From assembly GCF_001953885.1 (NCBI RefSeq), contig NZ_MQUS01000012.1, positions 124,001 through 188,000 of the forward strand: a DNA stretch of 64,000 nucleotides, given 5' to 3'. The notes under the pieces were generated by a model. It was not told the DNA's origin. It saw nothing but the letters and a program-made list of their open reading frames with translations, and did not search any database. This document shows positions 33,911-42,418 of the stretch, in pieces. The stretch is from Streptomyces sp. IMTB 2501. Its GTDB lineage: Bacteria; Actinomycetota; Actinomycetes; Streptomycetales; Streptomycetaceae. The position numbers and the translations under genes are program-made. Position 1 is the first letter of the stretch, and each line of letters starts with the position of its first letter.

Positions 33911-35488
33911 GTGACCGAGGGGGCCGGTGTCGTCGCCGGGGACCTGCCGGACGAGCTGACCGCGGCCGAGGCGGGCATGTGGCAGGCCTTCCGCAACGGC
34001 AGTGTGTACGACCTGAGCAGCGGGGACACCGTCGTGGACGATCCGCACGGCGGCCACCCCTGGGGTCCGGAACGCGCCGTGCGGGCCCGGATCGTGGCCT
34101 GGCTGCTGCTTGACGGCCCGCCCGCGCTCGCGGGCCGGGTGTCCTCGCTGAAGCTGACCGGCGTGCGGATCACCGGCACGCTGGACCTCTCCGGCGGCAC
34201 GGTGCAGCCGTACGTCGAGCTGCGCGACTGCCGCTTCGACGACCAGGTGCTGGTGCCGGAGGCCCGGTTCACGACCCTGCGGATGGTGGACTGCGCGGTG
34301 CCCCGGCTGGAGGCGGCCCGGGTGCACACCGAGGGCGATCTGCATCTGCCGCGCTGCCGCTTCCAGAACGGGGTGCGGCTGACGGACGCCCACATCGGCA
34401 CCGATCTCATGCTCAACCAGGCGGTCGTGTACCGGGACCGCAGCGGGCGGTCGATCGCCGGGGACGGCCTGACCGTCGGCCAGGACCTGCAGGCGGAGAT
34501 GCTGGAGTCGCACGGCGAGCTGCGGCTGCGCGGCGCCAAGGTCGGCGTGTCGCTCAGCCTGCGCGGCGCGATGCTGGACAACCCGTACTCCCGCTACGCC
34601 CTGAACGCACCCCAGCTGACGGTCGAGCGCACCCTGTACCTGACCCCGGCCGGCGTGGGCAGCCCACTGCTGAGCGGCACGACACCGGCGCGCGGGACGC
34701 GGATCCAGCGGTTCGAGTGCCGGGGCGGGCTGCGCCTGGACGACGGGCGGTTCGGGGACGCCGTCGACTGCGAGCGGGCCCGGTTCACCCTCGGCGACGA
34801 CCAGGAGCTGTCGCTGCGCCGGGTGCACGCCTCGGAGTTGCGCTTCCTCGGGGACAGGCCGCAGCGCGGCAAGGTGGTGCTGTCCGGCGCGCGGATCGTC
34901 AGTCTGGTGGACCGGGCGGCGAGCTGGCCCGGCCCCGGCAATCTGCACATGGGCGGCTTCGTGTACGAGATCCTCGTCCCGCGCGGTCCGTTCCCGCTGA
35001 CCGGCCGGCTGGACTGGGTGGCGGCGGCCACCGCCGAGTACGCCCCGGAGCCGTACGAGCGGCTGGCGGCGGTGCTGCGCGCGGCCGGGGAGGACGAGGA
35101 CGCGCGCGAGGTGCTGCTCGCCAAGCAGCGCCGGCGCCGCGAGACGCTGCCGCTGGCCGGCAAGTTCTGGGGGTACGTCCAGGACTGGACGGTGGCCTAC
35201 GGCTATCGGCCGGGCCGGGCCGCGGTGTGGATGGCGGTGCTGTGGGCGGCGGGCACACTGGCGTTCGCGCACGCGGACCATCCGCCGATGAACCACGACG
35301 GCCATCCGTACTGGAGCCCCGCCCTGTTCACACTGGACCTGCTGCTGCCGGTCATCGACCTGGGCCAGGTCGGCCAGTGGCAGCTGCGCGGGGTCTGGCA
35401 GTGGCTGGCGGCCGTGATGATCCTGCTGGGCTGGATTTTGGCGACGACGGTGGCGGCGGGGGCGACGCGGCTGCTGCGGCGGGGCTGA
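33911..35488 (+). CDS. Beta-helix-like membrane protein of unknown function
   Basis: The protein has 525 residues from the GTG at 33911, with GGAGGAGAAGGAA just upstream. Residues about 85-330 consist of short repeating strands such as LKLTGVRITGTLDLSGGTVQ and RCRFQNGVRLTDAHIGTDLM, suggesting a right-handed beta-helix of pentapeptide-repeat type. After a soluble helical part (about 380-425) two transmembrane segments close the protein (about 440-456 and 497-520). Databases often label such proteins 'oxidoreductase', but I see no nucleotide- or cofactor-binding motif. It is divergent from hisD. Confidence 0.72.
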   Translation: MTEGAGVVAGDLPDELTAAEAGMWQAFRNGSVYDLSSGDTVVDDPHGGHPWGPERAVRARIVAWLLLDGPPALAGRVSSLKLTGVRITGTLDLSGGTVQPYVELRDCRFDDQVLVPEARFTTLRMVDCAVPRLEAARVHTEGDLHLPRCRFQNGVRLTDAHIGTDLMLNQAVVYRDRSGRSIAGDGLTVGQDLQAEMLESHGELRLRGAKVGVSLSLRGAMLDNPYSRYALNAPQLTVERTLYLTPAGVGSPLLSGTTPARGTRIQRFECRGGLRLDDGRFGDAVDCERARFTLGDDQELSLRRVHASELRFLGDRPQRGKVVLSGARIVSLVDRAASWPGPGNLHMGGFVYEILVPRGPFPLTGRLDWVAAATAEYAPEPYERLAAVLRAAGEDEDAREVLLAKQRRRRETLPLAGKFWGYVQDWTVAYGYRPGRAAVWMAVLWAAGTLAFAHADHPPMNHDGHPYWSPALFTLDLLLPVIDLGQVGQWQLRGVWQWLAAVMILLGWILATTVAAGATRLLRRG

Positions 35489-35532
35489 GGTGCCGTGACC
35501 GAAGGGTTACGGCTACCCTCTTTTCCGTATAT

Positions 35533-35558
35533 CGGTCGCTTTTTCCGTACAGCGACCG
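35533..35558. other. Hairpin between the beta-helix gene and the next gene
   Basis: CGGTCGCT (35533-35540) pairs perfectly with AGCGACCG (35551-35558) across a 10-nt, T-rich loop, 45 bp after the stop at 35488. It may be a terminator or part of the next promoter. Confidence 0.4.
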
Positions 35559-35675
35559 CACAAAAGCCGAACAGTCACCTTTTGCCGGTCCTTGACTCCT
35601 GGCCGTACAACTTTCCGCGACTTCTCAAAAGCCTCTGGCGCACTGCCGACCTGCGGTCTTTCAATGGTCGGCACC

Positions 35676-36752
35676 ATGGCTCTGCTGCCCTCGTTCATCC
35701 GCCCCACGCGGATGGCCAAGCGCTCCGCGCACCTCGTCCCCGGCCGGACTCCGGCCGGGGACGAGGCCGTGCTCGACGCGCCCGACGACCGGCTCTCGCC
35801 CGCGCTGGTCGCGGCCGGCCGGGGCGAGTACGAGGCCGCGGCCGCCCTGTTGACCACCACCCGCGCCACGGCGGCCTGGGAGAGCCACGACCGGTACGTA
35901 CGACACCTCGCCGCCTTCGCCCGCTCGCGCCCCGAGTGGTTCGAGGCCTGGCGCACGGCCGCCCCGCAGGACCCCGGTGCCCTGCTGGTCGGGGCACAGC
36001 TGGCGGTGGACCGCGTGTGGCCCTCGCCGGCCCGCGCCGAGCTGCTGCGCGAGGCGAGCCCGCTCATCACCGCCGCCGCCCGCGCCGACGACCGGGACCC
36101 GGTGCCCTGGCGGATCGCGCTGGACCACGCGCGCGGCTCCCGGGCCGGCCACCGGTACTTCGAGGAGCTGTGGGAGGCGGCCGTGCGGCGCGCCCCGCAC
36201 CACTACGGCTGCCATGTGGCCGCGCTGCGCTATCTGGCCGCCTCCTGCTGCGTCCTGGGGAAGGACACCCCGCACACCCCCCGCGCCTCGCACCGCGAGT
36301 GCTTCGACTTCGCCGACCGGGCCGCGCAGGACGCCCCGGCCGACTCGCTCGTCCAGGCCCTGCCGGCCCGGGCGGCCTTCGGCTACCTGACCGACAGCTG
36401 CGGCCCCGAGATCCCGCGTGCGCGGCTGGACGCCGCCGCCGACCGGGCGCTCGCGCTGTCCGCCCGCTTCCCGGTGGCCGACCCGTGGCCCGCCGAGATC
36501 CGCAACAAACTCCTGTACGTCCTGCTGCGCCTGGACCGCTGGGAGGACGCCCGCGCCGAACTGCGCCTGATCGGCCCGTACGCCACGTCCTTCCCGTGGG
36601 ACCGGTTCTCCGACGACCCGCTCGGCCACTTCCTGCGACTGCGCGAGCACCTGCTGACGGCCGGTCCCGGGCCGGTCCCCGCGGGTCTGCTGACCTGGTC
36701 CCCGGCCCCGCTCGGCGGGCATGGCGGACACGCCCGCGCCGACGACCACTAG
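35676..36752 (+). CDS. Hypothetical helical-repeat protein
   Basis: The protein has 358 residues if the ATG at 35676 is used; no clear ribosome site supports it, and other starts lie at 35664 and 35592. The sequence is all alpha-helical, with Ala/Arg-rich helix pairs such as LVAAGRGEYEAAAALLTTTR and ADSLVQALPARAAFGYLTDS, resembling tetratricopeptide repeats. There is no signal peptide. It lies 11 bp upstream of the LON-domain gene, so they may be cotranscribed. The function is unknown. Confidence 0.65.
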   Translation: MALLPSFIRPTRMAKRSAHLVPGRTPAGDEAVLDAPDDRLSPALVAAGRGEYEAAAALLTTTRATAAWESHDRYVRHLAAFARSRPEWFEAWRTAAPQDPGALLVGAQLAVDRVWPSPARAELLREASPLITAAARADDRDPVPWRIALDHARGSRAGHRYFEELWEAAVRRAPHHYGCHVAALRYLAASCCVLGKDTPHTPRASHRECFDFADRAAQDAPADSLVQALPARAAFGYLTDSCGPEIPRARLDAAADRALALSARFPVADPWPAEIRNKLLYVLLRLDRWEDARAELRLIGPYATSFPWDRFSDDPLGHFLRLREHLLTAGPGPVPAGLLTWSPAPLGGHGGHARADDH

Positions 36753-36763
36753 GCTGAGGCGTC

Positions 36764-37504
36764 GTGACCACCGTCCGTCTCCCGCTCTTCCCGCTGAACA
36801 CAGTGCTGTTCCCGGGGCTCGTGCTGCCGCTGAACGTCTTCGAGGAGCGCTATCGCGCGATGATGCGCGAGTTGCTCAAGACACCGGAGGACGAGCCGCG
36901 CCGGTTCGTCGTCGTGGCCATCCGCGACGGCCTCGAGGTGGCGCCGAGCGCCCCCGGTATGCCGGATCCCACGGCACAGCCCGCGCGGGGACCTGCCGCG
37001 GGCTTCGGCCCGGAGCCGCTCAAGGCCTTCCACGGGGTGGGCTGTGTGGCCGACGCGGCGACCGTCCGGGAGCGGGCCGACGGCACGTTCGAGGTGCTGG
37101 CGACGGGCACGACCCGGGTACGGCTGCTCTCCGTCGACGCGTCCGGCCCGTTCCTGACGGCGGAGCTGGAGGAACTGCCGGAGGAGCCGGGCGACGAGGC
37201 GGGCGCGCTGGCCGAAGGGGTGCTGCGCTCTTTCCGCCAGTACCAGAAGCGCCTGGCGGGCGCCCGCGAGCGTTCGCTGTCGACGGGCGCGGACCTCCCG
37301 GACGATCCTTCGGTGGTCTCCTACCTGGTGGCGGCGGCGATGGTGCACGACACCCCGACCAAGCAGCGGCTGCTGCAGGCGCCCGACACCGCGTCCCGGC
37401 TCCGTGACGAGCTGAAACTCCTTCGCTCCGAGACGGCGATCATCCGTAGTCTGCCGTCGCTGCCCGCGTTCGAGCTGACCCGGGCGCCGACGAGCCTGAA
37501 CTGA
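36764..37504 (+). CDS. LON substrate-binding domain protein
   Basis: This 246-residue protein consists of a Lon N-terminal domain only. LPLFPLNTVLFPGLVLPLNV followed by FEERYRAMM is the domain's first conserved block, and GCVADAATVRERADGTFEVL the second. No ATPase or protease domain follows. Such stand-alone proteins may select or present substrates for proteolysis, but no function is established. The GTG start lies shortly after the helical-repeat gene. Confidence 0.88.
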   Translation: MTTVRLPLFPLNTVLFPGLVLPLNVFEERYRAMMRELLKTPEDEPRRFVVVAIRDGLEVAPSAPGMPDPTAQPARGPAAGFGPEPLKAFHGVGCVADAATVRERADGTFEVLATGTTRVRLLSVDASGPFLTAELEELPEEPGDEAGALAEGVLRSFRQYQKRLAGARERSLSTGADLPDDPSVVSYLVAAAMVHDTPTKQRLLQAPDTASRLRDELKLLRSETAIIRSLPSLPAFELTRAPTSLN

Positions 37505-37527
37505 GAAAGACGGCGGTGGACAGACGG

Positions 37528-38031
37528 ATGGCGAAGAAGTCGAAGAAACTGCAGCAGTCCGGGGGCACCCCCGCGACGGTCGCCCTCTCATCGGCGGGCG
37601 TGGACTTCACGGTCCACGCCTACGACCACGACCCCGCCCACCCTTCCTACGGCGAGGAGGCCGCGGAGGCGATGGGCGTCTCCCCCGACCGCGTCTTCAA
37701 GACCCTGGTGGCCGACGTCGACGGCACCCTGACCGTGGCCGTGGTCCCGGTCGCCGGCTCCCTGGACCTGAAGGCCCTGGCGGCGGCGGTCGGCGGCAAA
37801 CGAGCGGCCATGGCGGACCCGACACTGGCGGAACGCACCACCGGGTACGTGCGGGGCGGCATCTCCCCCCTGGGCCAGCGCAAGAAGCTCCCGACGGTCC
37901 TGGACGACTCGGCGGAGACTCACGAGACGATCTGCGTGTCGGCGGGGCGGCGGGGGCTGGAGGTGGAACTGTCCCCGGGAGACTTGGCGAAGCTGACAGA
38001 AGCGGTACTGGCACCGATCGGGCGAGGCTGA
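37528..38031 (+). CDS. ybaK: YbaK/EbsC-family aminoacyl-tRNA deacylase
   Basis: The protein has 167 residues from the ATG at 37528 (MAKKSKK); a GTG at 37516 is an alternative. The catalytic lysine region GVSPDRVFKTLVADVDG (about 50-66) and the loop GGISPLGQRKKLPTVLDDSA define the family. It hydrolyses Cys-tRNAPro and related mischarged tRNAs in trans. It follows the LON-domain gene by about 24 bp and converges on the DUF2567 gene. Confidence 0.92.
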   Translation: MAKKSKKLQQSGGTPATVALSSAGVDFTVHAYDHDPAHPSYGEEAAEAMGVSPDRVFKTLVADVDGTLTVAVVPVAGSLDLKALAAAVGGKRAAMADPTLAERTTGYVRGGISPLGQRKKLPTVLDDSAETHETICVSAGRRGLEVELSPGDLAKLTEAVLAPIGRG

Positions 38032-38046
38032 GGGGCGGCCCCGGGG

Positions 38047-38667
38047 TTACGGCAACTCGGGGTCACGGGGCCCGAACAACGCCGTGAGCCCCAGATGCAC
38101 CATCAACGCGCCCAACGGCCAAGCCAGCAGCGCCCCCTTGGCCGAAAGCTTCAGCGGCGCCGAGAAGGTGACCCCCTTGCCCACAGCCTTCGCATGCGCG
38201 AGCACGTCGGACTCGGGACCCAGATACACCCCCAGCCGCCACGCCAGCACCGACCCGAGCAGCGCACCGAGCCCCAGCGCCACCACGACCGGCACACCCC
38301 CACGCCGCCGCAGCAGAAAGACGACCACCGCGGTGACGACACCGAAGGCAAGCGCCAGCAGGGTGAACGTACCGTCCACGCCTATCGCCTGCTCCCCCTC
38401 GCTGTCCTTGAGGTAGACGACCCAGCTCTTGTCGACCTCGTCGCCGACCAGCGGCACATGCGGCGCCAGCCACCACCACAGCAGCCCCAGCAGCGCCCCG
38501 ACCAAGGTCACGGCCACCGTGATCACGGCGGCCTCCCGCAGTTCGGTCTTCATCCCGGGGCCGTCCTGTTCGTAGCTGCCCCCATCCTGCGCCCCGGCAG
38601 ACGGCGGCGCCTGCCAGACCTGGTGCGGGGAGTCGTCGTGCGGTGGCGGAGTCAGCGGTGCGGTCAT
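38047..38667 (-). CDS. DUF2567 membrane protein
   Basis: The protein has 206 residues from the ATG at 38667. A hydrophilic proline-rich N-terminus (1-45) precedes a transmembrane helix (VITVAVTLVGALLGLLWWWL). An extracytoplasmic loop with the family motif SWVVYLKDSEGEQAIGVDGT follows, then three further helices. The family is restricted to actinobacteria and uncharacterised. It is downstream of the ABC transporter genes on the same strand. Confidence 0.82.
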   Translation of the reverse strand: MTAPLTPPPHDDSPHQVWQAPPSAGAQDGGSYEQDGPGMKTELREAAVITVAVTLVGALLGLLWWWLAPHVPLVGDEVDKSWVVYLKDSEGEQAIGVDGTFTLLALAFGVVTAVVVFLLRRRGGVPVVVALGLGALLGSVLAWRLGVYLGPESDVLAHAKAVGKGVTFSAPLKLSAKGALLAWPLGALMVHLGLTALFGPRDPELP

Positions 38668-38701
38668 CCTGACATCGTGCCAGGTCGCGCTGTGCGCCGC
38701 G

Positions 38702-39523
38702 TCACCGGACGGCCGCCCGGCGGTACGCCCAGGTCGCCACGGCCAGCGAGACCACCCCGACACCCGCGCACACCCCCAGGTCGACCAGGACGACGGCCCA
38801 GTCCGGGTGGGCCCCGAAGGTCCGGGCGTAGGCCTCCACGCCATAGGTCGACGGCAGCAGATCCCGCGCCAGCCGTACGATCTCCGGCATCCGGTCGGCC
38901 GGCAGCACCCCCAGCAGCAGCGCCGCCGACATGCCCAGCTGCCCGAGCAGCGTGGCCAGTTCGGGCCGCGGCGCGAGCAGCCCGCAGGCGGCGCCGAGCC
39001 CGGACAGCGCGGCCCCGGCGAGCGGGATCACGGCCACCAGGATCCACAGGTTGGACAGCGGCAGCCCGAACAGCGCGCACCCGAAGACGGCCGTCACCAG
39101 CGTCCCCGGCACGGTGAAGGAGGCGTACGCCGCCGCCGCGCCCAGCACCACGGCGGCCGGCGGCACCGGCAGGGTGGCGTAGTGATCGAGCCCCCCGCTG
39201 GCCCGTAGCTGACCGAAGTACTGCGAGAGCAGGTTCAGGGCCACATAGGCGACGACCAGCACCGACGAGCCCGCCACCACGGACTCGGCCTCGCTGCCGC
39301 TGTCGACGACGCCCCGCATCATCACGGCGATGCCGACGGACTGGAAGGTGGCCACGAACAGCAGCGGGATCCGGGCCACCCGGGCCCGGGACAGCTGCGC
39401 CCGGTAGACGGCCGCCAGCGACGGCCACAGCCGTGCGGGCGGCCCGAGTTCGGCCGCGCCCCGTGCCGTCTCCGGCACGGCCGGGGCACCGCCCGGCAGA
39501 ACCTCCGCGGGTACGACACTCAC
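38702..39523 (-). CDS. ABC transporter permease (ABC-2 type)
   Basis: The protein has 273 residues from the GTG at 39523, preceded by GAGGAGC at correct spacing; longer starts run through repeats upstream. It has six hydrophobic segments, typical of ABC-2 permeases, e.g. VVLGAAAAYASFTVPGTLVT and NLWILVAVIPLAGAALSGLG. It is paired with the ATP-binding gene immediately upstream. The exported substrate is unknown. Confidence 0.85.
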   Translation of the reverse strand: MSVVPAEVLPGGAPAVPETARGAAELGPPARLWPSLAAVYRAQLSRARVARIPLLFVATFQSVGIAVMMRGVVDSGSEAESVVAGSSVLVVAYVALNLLSQYFGQLRASGGLDHYATLPVPPAAVVLGAAAAYASFTVPGTLVTAVFGCALFGLPLSNLWILVAVIPLAGAALSGLGAACGLLAPRPELATLLGQLGMSAALLLGVLPADRMPEIVRLARDLLPSTYGVEAYARTFGAHPDWAVVLVDLGVCAGVGVVSLAVATWAYRRAAVR

Positions 39524-39540
39524 GTCGAGCTGCTCCTCTT

Positions 39541-39582
39541 CCCTACGGCGGTCGCGTAGCTCCCTACGACAGTCGCGTAGAC
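39541..39582. repeat. 21-bp direct repeat between ABC genes
   Basis: CCCTACGGCGGTCGCGTAGCT (39541-39561) is repeated at 39562-39582 with 17 of 21 identities, and a partial third copy follows. Each unit contains CTACG...CGTAG, so it can also form hairpins. It lies just ahead of the permease start. Confidence 0.55.
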
Positions 39583-39608
39583 CCATACGCATCGCACGGC
39601 CGCCGCGC

Positions 39609-40622
39609 TCACGCCTTCACCAGCCCCTGCCGGGCCGCGCCGCCCAACGCCAGGTAGACGTCCTCCAGGCTGGGAGTGGCGAGCGTGAAGTCGTCCAGGG
39701 CGGCGAAGGCGGCCCCGCCGGTCACGGTGGCGACGACAGCGCGGGCCTCCTCGGGGGCGAGCCGCAGCGTCCAGCGCCGCCCGGACTCCGTCGCACGCTC
39801 GCGCAGCGCGGCGACCTCGGGCACCTCCAGCGGCGCCCGCTCCCGCCACACCAGCTCGACCCGCACCTCGTCGGCGACCTGTTCCTTCAGCCCGGCGGGG
39901 GTGTCGCAGGCGATGACCCGCCCCTGGTCGAGCACGGCGACCCGGTCGAGCACGGTCTCGGCCTCGATGACGTTGTGGGTGACCAGCAGCACGGTCGTAC
40001 CGCGCTCGGCGCGCCGCCGGTCCACGGCCGCCCAGACCGCGCGCCGGGCCACCGGGTCCATGCCGGTGGTCGGCTCGTCCAGCACGAGCAGCGGCCGCTC
40101 ACCGACGAGGGCGGCGGCGAGACAGGCGAGCCGCCGCTGCCCGCCGGACAGCTTCTTCAGCGCCCGCCCGGCGATCGGCGTGAGCCCCAGCTCGTCCAGT
40201 ACGGCGTCCCGCTCGGCCCGTGCCCGCCGTACGTCCAGGCCGCGCAGGCGTCCGGTGGTCTCGGCGGCGAGGGAGACGGTCAGCTCGTCCAGCGCGGAGG
40301 ACTCCTGACCGAGGTAGGCGAGAAGGCGCGCGGCCCGTTCGGGGTGCCGGACGATGTCGTGCCCGAGGATCTCGACGCTGCCGCTGTCCGGCCGGAGCAG
40401 CCCGGTGAGCTGTCGTACGAGGGTGGACTTGCCGGCGCCGTTCGGCCCGAGCAGCCCGAAGACCTCGCCGCGCCGCACGTCCAGCTCGACCCCGTCGGTG
40501 GCCCGCACCTCGGGCGTGCCGGGCGCACCGCGCCGTCCTCTCACGGCCGGATAGGTCTTGCCGAGCCCGCGCACGCGTACGACCTCGTCATGCCGAGGTG
40601 CCTGTGCCGCGCGCGTACTCAC
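39609..40622 (-). CDS. ABC transporter ATP-binding protein
   Basis: The protein has 337 residues from the GTG at 40622. Walker A is GPNGAGKST (residues 59-67), the signature KLSGGQRR, Walker B LLVLDEPTTGMDP and the H-loop LLVTHNVIEAE. About 100 residues after the nucleotide-binding domain resemble the accessory region of DrrA-type exporters. A TAGTCT element just before the start suggests a leaderless message. It works with the permease encoded downstream. Confidence 0.92.
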   Translation of the reverse strand: MSTRAAQAPRHDEVVRVRGLGKTYPAVRGRRGAPGTPEVRATDGVELDVRRGEVFGLLGPNGAGKSTLVRQLTGLLRPDSGSVEILGHDIVRHPERAARLLAYLGQESSALDELTVSLAAETTGRLRGLDVRRARAERDAVLDELGLTPIAGRALKKLSGGQRRLACLAAALVGERPLLVLDEPTTGMDPVARRAVWAAVDRRRAERGTTVLLVTHNVIEAETVLDRVAVLDQGRVIACDTPAGLKEQVADEVRVELVWRERAPLEVPEVAALRERATESGRRWTLRLAPEEARAVVATVTGGAAFAALDDFTLATPSLEDVYLALGGAARQGLVKA

Positions 40623-40718
40623 AAGGGACGAGACTACGGGGTAGTGGCGCTTTACTCGCCCTTGGGGCCACGTCCGTCCGCGAACCGTAAGCACCCCCGG
40701 CACGGTGTGCCCGGCCGC

Positions 40719-41933
40719 TCACTCCCCCGCAGACGCGCTCTCCGACGCCGCCGGTACATCGACCTCCCGCCAGAACCCCGCCCGAATGGCGTAGCGGTCG
40801 TGTTCGTCGATCTGGTCGTCCTTGTGGGCGAGCAGCCCGAACCGCGCGGCGTACCGCAGCAGCTCCCCGTCGATGCGGTGCGGGATGCGCGGATACAGCT
40901 GCGACAGCTTCTGCAGATGGCCCTGGTCACCGAGCCGGGACATCCAGCGGCGGGCGAAGACCTGTCCCACCTCGTACGGGTCGCCGCCGACGGTGGTGAT
41001 GTCCTCCTCGCGGTCGGCCCATCGCTGCTCGGCGGTGGTGAGCTGGGCGAGCGTCGGCATGGAGGCGACATCGGGCGGCTCCGTGACAGCGCCCGGCCGG
41101 TCCACCCAGCCCTTGTCGGAGGACCAGCGCAGGGTCGCGGTCGCGGGGTGCTGCACCGGCTGGGTGCCGGGCGCGCGCAGCGCGGCAAGGTCCTTGGGGG
41201 TGGGGACGCCCTTGGCGGCAGCCCGCTCCTGGGTGCCGTTCCCCGTCTCGGCGGCCGCCGGGGGCGCGCCCTGCTCGGCCGGCCGCTCGGCCGCCGCGGC
41301 GAGCGCGGAATCGGGCAGCGGCGCGGACAGGATCGCGGCGATCTCGGGCCGGGGCACGGGCGGCGGGGCGCAGACGCCGGTCAGCTCCTTGGCGCGGACG
41401 GCCTGGGTGATCCAGGCGCGGTCCAGGACGCGCCGCTCGTCGGCCTCGGCGACCAGGTCCTCGGACTGGTTGTAGTCGCCGTCGGCGGCCTGGACGGCCC
41501 ACAGGTGGACGGCGACGCCGTGCTCCTTTGCGGCCATCATGCCGGGCAGCAGATCGCCGTCGCCGGTGACGAGGACGACGTCGGAGCAGGCGCGGTTGCG
41601 GGCCAGCTCGGTCAGCTCGGCGTGCATGGCGGCGTCGACGCCCTTCTGCGCCCAGCGTCCGTCACTGCGGGTGAGGGCGCCGAGCCGGACCGTGACGCGG
41701 GGCATCACGCGCAGCCGGCGATGCTCCGGTTGGGGGACGCGGTCGGGGGCGCCGTCGAACCAGTAGATGCGCAGCAGCGGGCGCTCGGTCTCCGACTCGG
41801 CGCGTTCGCGCAGCGCCTGGATCAGCGCGGTGTGGTCGACGGTGATCCGGGACCGTGAGGGCTCACCGGCGAGGAGGCTGGCGGCGGCTCCCAGCAGGTA
41901 CCCGGCGTCCACCAGGACGATGCAGCGGTCCAC
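40719..41933 (-). CDS. NYN-domain (PIN-like) putative RNA-binding nuclease
   Basis: The protein has 404 residues from the GTG at 41933, which has GAGGGTGAG at good spacing; a GTG 9 bp upstream is possible. The N-terminal NYN/PIN fold carries acidic residues at Asp9 (LVDAGYLLG), in WAQKGVDAAMHAEL and in DVVLVTGDGDLLPG, the pattern of metal-dependent RNases. A low-complexity Ala/Pro linker (about 200-270) leads to a conserved C-terminal domain (about 310-395, PYEVGQVFARRWMSRL...). The C-terminal domain may bind nucleic acid. The target is unknown. Confidence 0.83.
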   Translation of the reverse strand: MDRCIVLVDAGYLLGAAASLLAGEPSRSRITVDHTALIQALRERAESETERPLLRIYWFDGAPDRVPQPEHRRLRVMPRVTVRLGALTRSDGRWAQKGVDAAMHAELTELARNRACSDVVLVTGDGDLLPGMMAAKEHGVAVHLWAVQAADGDYNQSEDLVAEADERRVLDRAWITQAVRAKELTGVCAPPPVPRPEIAAILSAPLPDSALAAAAERPAEQGAPPAAAETGNGTQERAAAKGVPTPKDLAALRAPGTQPVQHPATATLRWSSDKGWVDRPGAVTEPPDVASMPTLAQLTTAEQRWADREEDITTVGGDPYEVGQVFARRWMSRLGDQGHLQKLSQLYPRIPHRIDGELLRYAARFGLLAHKDDQIDEHDRYAIRAGFWREVDVPAASESASAGE

Positions 41934-42158
41934 GCGACTCACCCTCTTCCCGGGAGGTTTTGCTTCGGACTTCCTTCGAGTCTGCCCGACGGCGCAGAGG
42001 TTAACGGCCCGAACTCGATCTTCGGCGTGGCGTTTGCGGATCCCGCGCGCCCACCAACCCTGTCACACACGGTAATTATCCGACATGCGCGTGATGTCAG
42101 CGTATGTGAATCTGGTCCCGGCCCTGGCCCCTAGATCCCCCACAGGAGGCAGATCACC

Positions 42159-42335
42159 ATGGCCAAGAACAAGAACCGTAAGCAGGGTGGCCCACAGGCC
42201 CGCGCGTCCCAGACCGAGCAGTCTCAGCAGCACGCGCAGCGGCCGCAGGAGACCCCCGAGTCTCCCGTGTCGCACATCCAGGGCAACCCCTCGGATGTTG
42301 CTCGTAGGAAGCAGAAGAGCTTCGGCCACAACTAA
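42159..42335 (+). CDS. Small basic 58-residue protein
   Basis: AGGAGG lies 9 bp before the ATG. The product begins MAKNKNRKQGGPQARAS and ends DVARRKQKSFGHN, with a Gln/Ser-rich middle. It is highly basic and without hydrophobic segments, so it is probably disordered and may bind nucleic acid. I recall similar short MAKNKNRKQ proteins in many streptomycetes, but no function. It has its own terminator and is divergent from the NYN gene. Confidence 0.75.
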   Translation: MAKNKNRKQGGPQARASQTEQSQQHAQRPQETPESPVSHIQGNPSDVARRKQKSFGHN

Positions 42336-42362
42336 AGGGCAGTTGAAGCCCAGGCACACAGG

Positions 42363-42391
42363 AGGGGCGCACCCGTGGCGGGTGCGCCCCT
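42363..42391. terminator. Bidirectional terminator between small basic gene and dnaE
   Basis: AGGGGCGCACCCG (42363-42375) pairs perfectly with 42379-42391 across a 3-nt loop, followed by TTTG on the plus strand. It lies 28 bp after the small gene and 28 bp after the convergent dnaE stop. Confidence 0.85.
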
Positions 42392-42418
42392 TTGTCCATG
42401 TCCGGGATCGTGTCCGGG

